From: Ephydatia muelleri
Lineage: Eukaryota > Porifera > Demospongiae > Spongillida > Spongillidae
Length of the DNA stretch: 64,000 bases
Reading direction: 5' to 3'
Assembly: GCA_013339895.1 (NCBI GenBank)
Contig: JABACO010000016.1
Coordinates: 3,305,767-3,369,766 of the forward strand
Every line of letters begins with the position of its first letter. The first letter of the stretch is position 1. Position numbers and translations under genes: made by a program. This document shows, in pieces, positions 1 through 12,684 of the stretch. The notes beneath the pieces are model-generated. The model saw only the letters and a list, made by a program, of their open reading frames with translations. It was not told the DNA's origin and searched no databases.

Positions 1-69
1 CATTTTAATAGTGTACCAATGGAAAGGGTCAGTTTGGAGTATTATGGACACCTCTTTGATGATATGTAG

Positions 70-3000
70 TCACCACTGCATGATGCAGCTGAAAATGGTC
101 ATACAGCTGTGGTGGAGATGCTTTTAAAAGCAGGAGCAGATGTGAATAAAGTAAGCCATTTTTGCAACTGCTGTACAACTTACATTTGTTGTGGTTTGAT
201 AATTCTTCAGCACTGAAGCATGTGTAGATGATTGCATAACTCCCTTTTTATGCACTATGCTGTACATGCTGTGATTGTCCTCAATCCTCTATTGTATCCT
301 GTAGGGTAAGATATTCTGCAAAATTGTATTTATTTGCATATTGTGACAATGTACATGACGTGCACATTTTTCATTTTTGATATTATGTTGCTATCATGAT
401 GCCTATAAATTTCAGCTTTTTACTATTCTTTTTCTATTTCAATGTGAACACGCAAAAATTCTATATCAGATGGTAAGTTGAGCAGATATATGTATTTAGT
501 AGATGGAATATGCTCGTGGGGTGAGCGTAGTACAGCAGTCAGTCTTAAAGGATGATCATCAACTAAAATATATCTAACACTAGAAACAGTAATACTTCTA
601 CTGTTTCTATTGTTAGGTATATTTTAGTTGATGGGTCTTTTCTGCATATGGTTTGTACAGAGTATAGTTTGGAGTTGAGCCACTAGGAGGGATTGAGGTG
701 CAGAAAGAGATAAAATAACTATGGTTGTGGATGTAGTGTTTCAGAACTTCCTATTTAAGGGCAGCCTCGTATCCTGGTAGCTCTCCAATAAGACAGTAAT
801 TATTTTGTATTTTGATAGTTACTTTTATATTAGTGTGTGTTGTGTGGTGTTGTACATGCGTGTGTGTATATGTGAGGGATCATGGGATCTCCCAGTGACT
901 TCATAGGTGTGACTTGAACCCTGTGCCGTGAGACTTGGATATCATAATAATAGGTATTGTAGTCCCTTGTATAGGTGTTATGTTAATCCCATTGTAGTAC
1001 TGTTGTAAAGTTCCGGATGCTCTTGCACCATCGCAGACTACTCGGGGTTCATACTGTGCGCATGGAAAGACTATAAAAGGCGGTGTGTGTGTTCAGTCTT
1101 GGTTCCTTGTTTTGATGTGATTGTGATCTATTTGTGTTTAAGCTATACCTCGGTTGTGCTATACATTTCGGCGAGCGCAAGCCTTACGTTGACCTAAGTG
1201 ATCCTCCACAGTATACATGTGTCCATGGTACAGCCAATTACAATGGCTCTGTTGCAAAGTATGCTAATTATATTGAGTTTTTGTATTCTTTGTTTATTAG
1301 TACATGCACGTGTTGCTGCATGCTTCTCCTTCCACCGTTTGCCTCTATAGAAGCTACCTGCTGGTTGTAAATATATGTTTGGTGTTTTTTATCACATGAT
1401 AAAACGTCAAGAATATCTAGTACATATAGTTGAAGAGTTTGTACTGTATATTGGTTGGATGAATCATTTCTATGCGCATGGAAACATGCATAAACATGCT
1501 GGTGATTGTCCTATGAGCCGGTTATATTGCATGGATCTACGGTAATAGTGTTTTGCAAAGTGAGCACATATTTTGTTTTTAATTAAAATTTTGTTTGTTG
1601 CATGATGTCATTACGTAAATCCCACTACCTTTTCCTATGTATGAATGCGCAAACGTCCTACACAGTTGGTAAGTTATGCATGTATGAGATCATGGCCATG
1701 AAACGCATACATTATAAAAACTTTCCAGTACACCTAATGCTTGTGCTGAAGAGTATGGCTGATAAACATTCAGTGCCTTACAACTATTTGACAGATAATC
1801 TGATTCTCATTGCGTGAAAATCGCTGTGTTAGACGATATTTCAGACTTGTAGAATATCAAACAAATTGAAACCTTGAAAATAAATACCAAGGTTAGGTTC
1901 TATTCGCATGATCCGATTACAATAATAAATGACTGTATAATAATAAAAATAAATAATACTAGATGCTGTGTTGTAAGTGTAATTGAGTCAACGGGCACTG
2001 TAAAGGTTCTATGTGATTTTGGAATAAGAATGATTGTACCAACTGCCATCCAGGAAGACACGAGAGGTCATAGTACAGCCCCCTTCCGCTTTGTCACAGC
2101 CTCCTCCCTTGGTGTCCCCTCCCTCCCCCTTCCTCTTCGGCATCTGTGCTCCATCATCACAGCCTCCTTCCTTGCTGTCACAGCCTCCTTCATTGTTGTC
2201 AAAATCTGCTCCTTTTGCCAACACCAGAAATATTCATATGTTCACCTGCATGTGCTTCCAGCCACCTTCCCACCACAGGCCTCCCCGCCACCGCAGATGC
2301 CTTCATCGTCTTCTTCGTTGCTGCCGCAGCCTCCCTTTTCACTACAGCTGCCTCCAACATCACAGCAGCTGTCTCCATTACAACTTCATCCGCTTGTCGC
2401 ACATTGAGTCAGTCCTTCAGAAAGTGTTGTCCCATTCCAGAGCGCATAGCTCCGACTACGTAGTGATCCCACCTTACTCTAAATGCCCTAGGTGTTTTTT
2501 CCTGGAGGGTTTCCTTCAGCATGGTGGCTGAGCAGGATCTATTAGTTTGCCTCCTTTGTTCAGAATTGGTTGCAAACTCTAGGAAAGCTTCACACTCTTG
2601 GCACTGTAGTTCCTCGTTGCCTTTACCGGCAGAAGCCCAGAATGTGGCCACATCACCCGCTATTGAGGCAACCATTGGGCCTGCTCTGCCCTCATTTGAA
2701 GAGGTTCGCCAGCTCAAATGCTTCACATTATGGTTTGTCCCTAACAATACAAGACCCTATTTTTGCTAGAGCACTCTCATCAATGTTGATGTCTATCTTC
2801 GTTGACAACTCAGATGAGGCATGGCTTAAACTTTTTATGTTGCCAAAATGTGTCCTGCCCTCTCTAAGAAGTAAAGGCCGTCACAGTAAACACATTCCAA
2901 TCAAAGTCTTGTGCGATCTTTGGACTAGAAAGACTGTTTGGAACCTTGCTGTGACCTACACCCAGAAAGTCCCATCACAGCAGAAGCAAGAAAACCTAAG

Positions 3001-6000
3001 GAACCAGTATGACTCAGTTATTTCATTAGCTAAGTTAGGTATGTATGGAAATGCATGCAGAATCCCAGTATCGGATGGGTTTGCTCCCCTCAATAATGCT
3101 ACCTAGGAGCTGCTCAAATCTAAGCACCCAAGCTCTTCTCCACCCACTTCATCAGTTGTTCCTAGCACTCAGCTGTTTCTAGGCACTGATTTCAACATAG
3201 TTTCGACACTTTTTCCTTTTCCTAAGGGCAATGCAGCTGGCCTTCTGGCCTCAGGGATGAACATCTCATTGATGCAGCTCATGTTTTACCTCCCATATCA
3301 ATTGGCACATCCTTAAGGGACATTGTCGATCTCCTTGCAGCAGGCAAAGAAATTACAGTTGCCAGGTTTTGGCTGGGGGATGCCTCACCGCATTGAATAA
3401 GTTAAAGCAAGGCTCCCCACCTGATATTAGGCCCATAGCCATAGACGAAACCTTAAAAAGACTTACTGGGAATTGTTAAAGATAAAACTTCCTGTTTCTT
3501 TGGAGCCTCTTCAGTTAGACGTAGTGTGTTCTAATGGCAGTGAGAAAGTGGTGCATTCCTTAGAAAATGCATTGAGGAATACTGTGGTCTCCTTCAGAAT
3601 GCTCCATCTTTTTCCCTGAGCTCCTTCCATGGTACTATGGTACCCATCCCTATCTATGGCACCCCCTAGCCATGTAACTTCTGAGCCAGTTGTACAGCAG
3701 GGAGATCCCTAGGCCCTTGTTATTTGCCTTTGTTCTGCTCAAGGTCATAGCTGTCATTGATGCTGCTGATGACTGTTATCATCTTATTCTACAGGCCTGG
3801 TACTTAGATGATGGGATGCTGGCTGGTCCCAAACATGCTGTGATCATAATTGAAGACCTCGGCCCATCATTGGGTATCTTCATCAATTCTGTGTAAATAT
3901 CAGCCAATGTGATGTCTCCATGTTTCTCCCTGCTATGAAGGTTTCACACTTACGTCACATGTGTGTTTGTGGTGCTCCTATCTATTGCACAGGTTTCATT
4001 GCTACCCTAAACTTGAAGATGTTGCTGCTATTGACCCACAGATGGTTTTAATCTTCTGCGCCTATGTAGCAGCTTTTGTAGGATGGTGCACCTACTGTGC
4101 CAGGTCAAACCCCCCTCCCCCCTCAAGCTTGGCTGCTGATTCTTTGAAGATGCTTGACTATAATGTTAGATGATGCTTCTCAAAGCGTCTCTCTTTAGAT
4201 CTCGCAGAGACAGCCCACCATTGTGCTGCTTTCATTGCATCTTTGTGTTCATCTGGTTTTGCCACTGTTGATAACATCATGAGTACATCTCATTCATGCA
4301 GTACATACCTTTAACAGCCTCGTTTCTTCCTCAAATGCCATGGCACCAAAGTCAGCCATTAAGTCTGCCCCCTCACAAAGGTCTCTCTCTCTCATCAGTT
4401 GGATACTTTTTCATTTAATGGCTTGTGTGGAACAGCAACTCCAGCAAACAAAGCCCGCCTCCATTCAACATCTGCTTCATTTGTCACTTCATGGAACTCA
4501 GTCTTTCCTTCAGAGGTACCAGGTCTGCACTTTGATCCAAGTGAGAACAGCCATTATGTGGTGGTTGGGCTTGGACACTTCAAGGACCTCATGCAGTCTA
4601 CTCTGTCCTGATATAGCAATGGGGGCCGGCCACCTTGCAGTGTCCTGTAGGTGTGGTGGCGATGTGGTACTCCATCATAATCAGCTGTGAGATGTCTTTG
4701 TAGACCTTTGGTCATAGGGCATACTTTGGGTGCAGGTAGTTGGATGCATGCTTACATATTCCCCCTTCAAGGATGCTGCTATGAGAGCCATGGAAATTGG
4801 TCCATCCACCTGTACTGAAATGTTACCTTCCATGACTTTGTACCCTTGGTGACAGGGTGTGATTGGAGAGCAGCACCAGTGGCAAGCTTAGTGTGACATG
4901 AAAGATATTGCACCTTTTGGGCATCTGACAACTCACTAAACGTCTCAGTGTACCCCAACAGCCTTGTGCTGCTTGCACCACTATTCCAAGGTCAACACTA
5001 GTTGCTGCAACAACCTTCAGATGATGAGATGGATCAGCTTGCTCTTCTTGGACTGAATGGCTTCAAGAACTGTTGCCACCTCTGGCTCAGCTGAACTCAA
5101 AATGAGAAGACTCTTACTAGTAGCTCAATCTCATTCAATTGGATGTCATCATTGATTTGGCACTTCGTGGATTTAGCTGAAACCTTTTCTGTGATGAGGT
5201 TACAAACGTTTTTTGCAGGGGGATGATCCTGTGATTCTGTTGCCCTAAATCATTACACATCTACATAATTTATGGTGCACGAATATCTTTTTGTTTAGAA
5301 CCACAAAGGCCACAATTGCCATCGGTGGTGTGCAATGTGGCTTCAGGAGATAAGCTATCTATTATACTTACATGTAGGTAGCAACTGGCTATGGTAATCA
5401 TGCTCACCTTTTGAACATAAACGGTATTTTCAGACAACCTCTTTATGCTGTCATTTTTGGATGTATGGTTAATTAATGTGTTAATTATTCTACATGTTAT
5501 GTAATAGACCAAAAGGCGGGATTTCAAATCCCCACCCGTCCGCCAGTGGACTGACTACAAGTTACATTTCACGTTCTTAAAATCTATGCTCTCTTGAAAA
5601 ATAACTGTGTAATTTAGTCTCATGCTGTTCATTTGGCCAGCCTGGAAACTCATTGCCAGCTTTAGTATATGCAACTCACACATGCATCCATCTATTCTAC
5701 CAGAGACACTTCCTGTTGCTGAATACTACAAGCTTCTTGGCCATTGCAGGACCACAAGCATCCATTAGGACGCTGTATTCAGTTGTCTCCACTAACCTAT
5801 TTGGGCTATTAACTTGAATGGTTCCTCAACCAACAGAGGCAACAGCTTGTCACTCGTTTTGAGTCACGTATCTTGGCTAACATACTGTTTGAAACAAGCT
5901 ATCCACTGACCCCAGACAATCCTGTCTGTGAATGTAGCTAAATGGTGATTGCAATATAACTCACTTGCCACTTATAATAAGTTAGGACAAATACATATGT

Positions 6001-9000
6001 ACACAATGTGAAGACCTTAACTATTTTGCGGGCAACAGCGCAATATTGCACCACAGCTGTGAAGCTACATTTTTACCTAACCATTGCCGTTTTTGGAGTC
6101 AACAACACATTTTTCAGAGGAAATGTTTTTTGGTTTTGTACGAATCAAATCCACATGAATTGTTTACAAAGAACGTTTTCCTGCAACACGGAAACGTGTA
6201 TTCCTCACAATACCGCAATAACTGCCTACGCCTGGGAAACAGTTAAACTACTGTAGCATATTCAATTGAATGCTATATTTGTATTTAGCAATGATTGTTT
6301 TACATGTAAAATTTGGGTATAATTAAATGCTAAGCTATGGTATTACATATGGTGATGGGTTGATGGCGCTGTCTCAAGGGGTAATGTCTAGTATAGCAAT
6401 CTGTATCCAGCCGGACTTTTCGCTTGCTATTTATTCCTGCAAATGAATTGCTGCACTCAGTTATCATTGAGGCTATCTACAGCTTGAGCTACTCAGAGTG
6501 GCTGAAGTGGCAGTCAGTTGGACATTGTATCAGAATAAGGGCAGCAGTTTAGGACTATCATTATTTTTAGTGAGCTTCACATCCTGGTAGAGTGCAGTTA
6601 ATGCTTTCAGGTGCTTATTACCGTACTTGCATCAATGCTGTTCTGATGACAATTCCAATCAAATTACAACTCAAGCTTCACATAGACATAGGTTTCAGTT
6701 CGATTGCATCCCATTATGTGATTAGTGTGCTGAACATTTGTCAAATGTATATTCAATCTTGTTTATTGGATGTTAACATGCAGTTTTCGGCTCATCCACA
6801 CATTAGCAAGCTGTGATTGTCAAAGCACAATTCAGAAGTTTAACATTGTTCTCCCATGCAGTATGGTTCCACTCCCCTTCACAAAGCTGCTGAAAAGGGT
6901 CAGTATGATGTGGTGGCAGTCCTGTTATCATATAGTGCTAATGGCACTTTACAGGATACGGTATGAAACATTCATGTTTTGTGTTGCTATACAGTGTATA
7001 TATATCAAGCAATGATATTTCATATAACTGGATCCTAGCATTAAAGGAAGGGTAAGGAGGTATTTAATGGTTGGGAGATGAAGGTTGCTTGCATGCCCTG
7101 CCTCTATCAGCTAGGTAAACTAGGAAACATGGTAACACGGTAAGGTCCTTTGAGCGTGGAGTGATAACTAAGTTGATTTAATTCTCTTTCTCCTTCTATG
7201 CTTGACAAAAAGATACTGTACTACTGTGCAGGCTCCACAACACAAAATGAAGGCCTCTTTTACTACAGTACATTGCCGAAACCAATTTGAGACAACTATG
7301 ATGTGGTCCTGGCATCTTAACCCAAGATGTTACAGACTGTATCTAGGTTTCTTAATAATGGATTTGCAATCTGTGGAAGAAGCAATGAATGACATTTATA
7401 TCGGGTTCAGAGAGAGGGTGGTAGTGGGAAAGATATCCCCACCCTCTTCCCTTCCTTCCTCTTTTGATATGCAACTATTGCTGTATTATACCTTTGCATG
7501 TGTAGACTAGTTGATCTAAGAGTTGTTGCTTTGCAGTGATGGGGGAGATAGGGGGCTTTCCCTTCTCAGTAGCCTTAGGGCCTCTGTATCAATCAAATGC
7601 AATTTAGAATAAGTGCAATACATTATACACTCAAGAATAACAGCTGCTTATTCCTATCAGTTTGTTGGCTAGTTCTGACCAATTTGAGAGCGAGCATGCA
7701 AATTGATATGCATGTATTATTAAAGCTTATAGACAAGTCTGTGGCCTGTTGAAGTTCTAGTCCTGTTTGATTGGGTGTGATCCATAGAGTTTTGAACCTA
7801 CTGGCCAAGGGTTTACCTTCAGGTAGTAGTTTCTAGTGCCTTCAAGGTAAAAGTACCTCTTCCCAGACCAAGCCAGATGCAGTCTCTTGAATGATGTGGA
7901 CAGTGTTACTGACCATCCTGAATTTGCCACTGCATGTCTTCATCTTTACATTGCTTTGGCTGCTTTGTGGAGTGTACTTCAATTCTCCCATCCAAACTAG
8001 TGGGGATGAATTGCAATATTTACACACATTGCCCTACATTGCAGAGAAGCCTTTTCTGAATGAATACTGGATGTATGCATTATCTATCAATTAGAACTAT
8101 GTGGAGACAAATGCAGGCATAAAATAAAAATATGGCTGCATGATGTAACTAACACCTTGTTCTGAATGGAAGTGGAATGTATAGTCATGCACACCATTCA
8201 TGTTTAATCAAAAATGTAATTCGCATTGAAACATTTATTGTCTCACATGTTTATATTTCGTCTGCTTTTGTGGACTGCTGATTATTTGCACATAGGTTTA
8301 GGCAAAACTGTGACACAATGGTAGGCTAAATTATTATACATGTATGTGAAGTCTGGTTCTGCATCATATGCACACATACATACACAACACAGCACAACCA
8401 CACACACACACATGCACACACACATACACATGAACATGCAGAAATGTATTCTGAAGTTATGGATATGAACAGCATTGTGTTGCTAGCAGTCTTGTCCTGA
8501 GTTATGTGTAAATTGAGGAGGATAAGGAAAGAGTACATTTACTTTGGGAAAAAAATGATCTTATGGCTGCACACTGACATGGAGTTGTCTTTAGACCATG
8601 CGCATTCATGGAATAGCAACATCTCTGAACTGTTCTTTTTTGACTTCTAGTTACATTGCCACAATCAGCTAAACTATGTGATAAACATGGGGACTCCTTT
8701 CTTCATGATATTTATCACAGGGTCATATGAGACACATTCTAGTGTTGTAGGGATTCCATTATACGCATCATAAGCACAAAGTTTGAGGTCTATCATATTC
8801 ACTCCAAGTCTTAAGGAAAAACTCATTTTATTGCATTCGTTCAGAACTTTAAAAATACTTCATCTACGGTACATGTGTCAAATGTGTTTTGGCTTAATCA
8901 CGTAACTGCATATAACTTTTATCTGCACTTTTCTCAAAGTGGAACCAAGTAAAAAGGAATATAATGAAACTGCATGCCACAGATAAATTTATACATGCTC

Positions 9001-10634
9001 TATAGTACATATGTACACTGCATTATGCATGCCCTGAAATGTGTACACATGTAGAAATCTAGAGACATAAGTGTGATTCAGAACTTGTTCATGTTTTGAA
9101 ATCTTTAGCTCTACATTGTACCACCTGTAGTACAGTTATGTATATGTCGTACATGTACGGTAATATAAAGATTTCTGTTTTTAGAATGGGAGAACAGCGC
9201 TTGACCTAATAGTACTGAAATATAAAGAAGACATGGCTCCACTATTCTTAAAGGTGAGACAGAAATGATCATAACCTTAGTGCACTTATGTTAACATTTT
9301 AAGTTGTTACTTGGACATTATTATAGTTAGCAGGAATTACCTGTGTCTCTTGCTATTTATTACAGAACTCAGCAGAATCGCTAACAGATGCAAAAAAACA
9401 AATTCCACAAAATTTATCTGCAACTGAAGTGAAATTACGTTTAGTTGAAAAAAGAGCATCCATTGGAGAAGAGAGAGCTGTTGTAGCTGAGAAGAGGGCT
9501 TCTGTAGCAGAAGAGAGAGCTGAGAAGAGGGCCTCTGTAGCAGAAGAGAGAGCTGTTGTAGCTGAGAAGAGGGCTTCTGTAGCAGAAGAAAGGATCAAGG
9601 CATCAGAAATGGAGGCAATTGCTGCTGAAAAGAAGGCCACAAATGCTGTTGCCAAGGTGACCATATTTGAGGATAGGACCAGGAAAGCTGAAGATGCTGT
9701 GAAGATGTTGCAAGACGCTGCACGTATATCTGATGCCAGAATTGCAGAGCTTGTGCAAACCAATGCAGCTTTGGAGGGAAGGGCCACAAGAGCAGAACTG
9801 CAGATCCGTAACCTGACCTCACAATGCAGACAACTGCAGGAACAGCTTGATAAAGGCAAAACACCATCCTGGATTGTGAAGAAGGAAGACATTTTATTGA
9901 CCGACAAAGAGTTAGGCAGAGGAGGGTGGGGTGTGGTGAAGGCAGCAAGGTTCTGTGGGCTTGAGGTAGCTGCTAAGCTCCTTCATGGAGCAATCCTATC
10001 TCCCCACAACCAGCAGCTGTTCAAAAGGGAGATGAACATGGCTGCATCGGTACGCCATCCTAACATATTGCTATTCATTGGAGCCACCATAGATCAAGAG
10101 TGTGTCATCCTCACAGAGTTGATGCAGACATCCCTAAGGGCAGTTCTAGAAGATAAGGTAACCAACGGGTTATCAATGTCTCGCCAGCAAGTATCCAATA
10201 TTGCTATGGATGTGGGTAAAGCCCTTAACTATTTGCACTTAATGAAACCTGATGCCATCATTCATCGAGATGTAAGCAGTAGCAATGTACTTCTGGAGCC
10301 CTTAGGAGCACATATGTGGATTGCCAAGTTATCAGACTTTGGTTCTTCCAATTTTGCACGCCAGGTAACCACAGCTGGCCCCGGTAATTTCACCTATGCA
10401 GCCCCTGAGAGTTCTGATCCTGATCTGCAATCTCCCAAAATGGATGTCTTTAGCTATGGAATTCTTCTTTTGGAAATGTCAGGTGGTTGTTTTCCGGAGG
10501 TGAAAATAAGGCAAGACCTCATTCAGGCGCTTTCCTGGTCAAAAATGCAGACAATAGTTTTGGAATGCACAGCGAAGGACCCAAAACGTCGTCCAAGCAT
10601 GGCTGAAGTGCTGATTAAACTTCCTAATATTTAA
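70..10634 (+). CDS. Ankyrin-repeat / coiled-coil / TKL-type protein kinase, 5' end outside window
   Basis: Multi-exon gene. Exons seen: 70-150 (ankyrin repeat, SPLHDAAENGHTAVVEMLL), 6862-6960 (exactly 33 codons, one repeat, between CAG and GTATGA), 9185-9253 (half repeat, NGRTALDL) and 9366-10634 (last exon, 422 codons plus stop). All junctions are phase 0. The last exon encodes an Ala/Glu/Arg-rich coiled coil followed by a complete kinase domain: glycine loop LGRGGWGVV near 9911, VAIK-type lysine in EVAAKLL (codon 9975-9977), HRDVSSSNVLL at 10263, DFG at 10335-10343, and APE-like YAAPESS. All catalytic residues are present, so it is probably active. The phrase HPNILLFIGA and the overall layout fit the TKL group; sponges carry many such ankyrin-linked kinases (family knowledge). 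The substrate is unknown. The first exon is least certain: a TAG at 67-69 must serve as the splice acceptor, giving 27 rather than 33 codons, and exons upstream of the window or in the 6.7-kb intron may be missing. Confidence 0.87.
557..633. repeat. Intronic hairpin, ~34-bp arms
   Basis: A near-perfect inverted repeat with arms of about 34 bases around a short AT-rich loop (ATACTTC) lies in the first visible kinase intron. The outer arms read CATCAACTAAAATATATCTA and its complement. It could be a very short MITE or a small-RNA precursor; the sequence alone does not decide. Confidence 0.75.
634..2400. other. Kinase intron, no gene recognised
   Basis: AT-rich intron sequence with TG-rich stretches near 830-870. 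A proline/serine-rich open frame at about 2050-2400 could be the degenerate front part of the reverse transcriptase element that follows, but it has no recognisable domain. Confidence 0.4.
2400..5150 (+). mobile_element. Broken non-LTR-like reverse transcriptase element in kinase intron
   Basis: Pieces of one element can be read in order on the + strand. They are a leader with FARALSSMLMSIF and VLCDLWTR near 2770-2930, an RT fingers region (FPKGNAAG near 3220), the RT active-site block with QQGDP-like text and WYLDDG near 3700-3820, and a Cys/His block CPDIAMGAGHLAVSCRCGGD near 4605-4665. The following region resembles the C-terminal part of the same family. The order and motifs match a reverse transcriptase family known from sponges and other invertebrates. 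It appears to be a non-LTR type with a C-terminal nuclease-like domain (inference). Several breaks are evident; it is a fossil. Fragments of the same family recur at 57.1, 61.4 and 62.6 kb. I found no clear terminal repeats. Confidence 0.7.
5151..6861. other. Kinase intron, unassigned
   Basis: No coding signal recognised. The part from about 6590 is the left half of a segment duplicated at 18.25 kb. Confidence 0.4.
6961..9184. other. Kinase intron between ankyrin exons
   Basis: No exon with conserved protein text was seen. It contains a (CA)n-rich patch at about 8368-8430, and its first 400 bases are part of the segment duplicated at 18.6-19.5 kb. Confidence 0.45.
9440..9605 (+). repeat. Coding tandem repeat in the kinase coiled coil
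   Basis: Inside the last kinase exon, near-identical units encoding EERAVVAEKRASVA and a shorter EERAEKRASVA alternate in frame. At DNA level the units are 33 and 42 bp and almost identical, which indicates recent in-frame duplication. The result is a longer heptad-like Ala/Glu/Arg helix between the ankyrin repeats and the kinase domain, probably a dimerisation stalk. Confidence 0.8.
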
Positions 10635-10758
10635 ATGGTTGTCATTTGCCAATATGAGGCGATGTTATGTAGCGTAATTCTGAAACTGGAATTACAGTAG
10701 TATGCACTTTATGTACTAGAAAGAGAACTGGAATTTGATGTGATATAATTGGACTCCC

Positions 10759-10764
10759 ATTAAA
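10759..10764 (+). promoter_or_regulatory. Candidate poly(A) signal of the kinase gene
   Basis: ATTAAA lies 125 bases after the kinase stop codon. It is the first common poly(A) hexamer I noticed downstream. Position is the only support. Confidence 0.35.
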
Positions 10765-11039
10765 TTTGCATGCTCTAAGATAACTTGCAATTGTTCGTAG
10801 CTGAATATCTTACATGTTTTGGTGAAGCCATATGAACAAGTTACTTCTGGACATCCAAATATGGGCTATTGCGGCCACTATTGACATGCATGGGCTGAAA
10901 TGGATATAAATGGCCTTGTCAATAGAGTAGCTAATATACGCAGTGCATGCATGCATCGAATTGGAGAATCACAAGCCAATACAGCTGGTTATGAAGAGTG
11001 TTCCTGAAGCGTGGTATAAAGCGTGGTATATGGCATGCG
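10765..11039. other. Intergenic spacer
   Basis: AT-rich spacer with a GCATGCATGCATCG stretch near 10944. No gene seen. Confidence 0.4.
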
Positions 11040-11590
11040 CGCAGGTGCAACAGTAGCGACGCCAACAAATGGAACGACGAGACGAAGGCGGTATAAAGCT
11101 CCCAACGCTATTACAAGGTGAAGCGCTCGCATCATGGCTAGAAGCCTAGAACTGAGAGCGGAGGTGAAAAAGTCCTACGCCAATGCACAGAGAGGAGCTA
11201 CTGGCAGCCATGATGCCAACGATCTTCTGCATCCTGGAGAGGTTCCGGCAGAGGAGATGGTCCCCGGCGAAGCGCTGCCAGTGTTCCTGCATGACCTAAA
11301 GCAGCTGCCGGAACCAGCCATACTCCGGCTTGACTCCTCAGCCAACCAGTTTGTGGCGGGTTATCACGAAACATTTAATCTGGCCGCAAACTGATTTTAT
11401 CCTATAGGAAGGTACCAAACTGATCCCACCCTGCCATTTTATATTCCACCCCCAAGCAATTATGTTTCGTTAGCGATATGTAATAGCCACGTATGTGTGG
11501 TTGTAAAGCATTTTTTCTATTCTTGTGAAGGCAACATGGACACTCTTGAGTGACACAGCTGGAAATGAAGACGATCTTGTGGACCACGTG

Positions 11591-12684
11591 CAGGGGCGGA
11601 TCCAAAAAGGGGGGGGGGGGGGGGGGTTGTTAAACAATATTCGAGGAGGGTGCGGAGGGGTATCCCTCCCGCTCAGCTAGGAGGTCTGGGGGAGCGCTGT
11701 AAGCTCTCCCAGCGGGGTCTGGGGCTCCGCCCCAGCCGCCAAAGCATTTTTATTATATCAAGCGCAAAACACTATACATAAAACTGCTTAGTATTTATCA
11801 AATTACGATTACAAGAATTGCTAGATCTATGCACTACAACCGTCAAAGAAGGATGCTTGAAACAGCTTTCTGGGATGGGCCTGCACGAATGCCTTGCAAA
11901 TTTCATCAGCAGGTACTCTTTCTTAATAGTGCATGGAAATCAAAGCCAGATCAGAAAAGCGTTCTTCTGTCATAACCAATCTTGCGTATGTCTTGATCCT
12001 TCTCATTAAGGAGAAGGATCGTTCTGCTTCTGCACTTGATATAAGTAATGTGCAGCCGACAACAAGCAGGAAATGGATGCTTGGAAAGGAATTCCTGTCA
12101 CATGCACACCCAAAGCTTCAAGAAGAATTTTAGGAATTCACTTTTTTGTTTGGAATTCCCACTTACCTTTATGTTCATCCATAGTCCCTTCCACCTTCTT
12201 ACTTAACTTCCAGGATTTAGGGTATTAGAGGTCTTAAGCATATCATTGATGTATTCATCCGGATTTACAGAAGAGTCTAGAAATAAAGATGGCACAAGAG
12301 AAAGGGGACCACGGGCATGGCGATCTTGTCCATTAACCAGAGACAGAGAGTACTGCCACAGCTCACAGTACCATGGGACAGTTGTGACGGAAACCACTAA
12401 TGCAATTACACACCGCATAAGTAGTCCGTGGTCTAGACTAATAAAATAATCAAATACCCAGAATACCCTATTACACTTCAGTTTATAAAAATAACAAATA
12501 ATCAGTTAGAAAACCTCTTCAAAAACGTCATGATACTGCCTTGCCGTTTGTTTGCTCGCACAGCTGCAGTTGTATTACGAATTTCAGCCATCTTTATTTT
12601 GCAATAATTCTTAATTGTTACTAGTGATAATAATTAAATTATTCATTGCGGGTTTGAAAGGGCCCCCCCCTGGATCCGCCACTG
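11591..12684 (-). mobile_element. hAT DNA transposon remnant nested in the Ty3 fossil
   Basis: The element begins CAGGGGCGGATCCA and ends with the complement of CAGTGGCGGATCCA, typical hAT-like inverted ends, each next to a G- or C-run. On the - strand it encodes a hAT C-terminal dimerisation domain: SSAEAERSFSLMRRIKTYAR at about 12035-11975, then MTEERFSDLALISMHY, a stop, and in the same frame VPADEICKAFVQAHPRKLF. A start-like peptide MAEIRNTTAAVRANKRQGSI lies near the opposite end (about 12590), so the middle of the transposase is missing. ACGTG flanks both ends directly; hAT usually makes 8-bp target duplications, so the target site has either decayed or the 5-bp match is by chance. Non-autonomous and dead. 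Confidence 0.8.

Noticed and set aside
2034-2531. Proline/serine-rich proteins on both strands
   Set aside because: Low-complexity CCT/CCA-rich DNA open in several frames at once; no domain or splice signals.
5505-5545. tRNA-like or SINE-like text (GGGATTTCAAATCCCC)
   Set aside because: Only a short palindrome; no flanking A-box, tail or target duplication seen.
9353-9948. Open frames on the strand opposite the kinase coiled coil (Ser/Ala-rich)
   Set aside because: They are shadows of the repetitive Glu/Ala/Arg codons of the real gene.
11610-11626. G-run as a possible assembly gap or telomeric sequence
   Set aside because: It is next to the hAT terminus and is mirrored by a C-run at the other end, so it belongs to the element.
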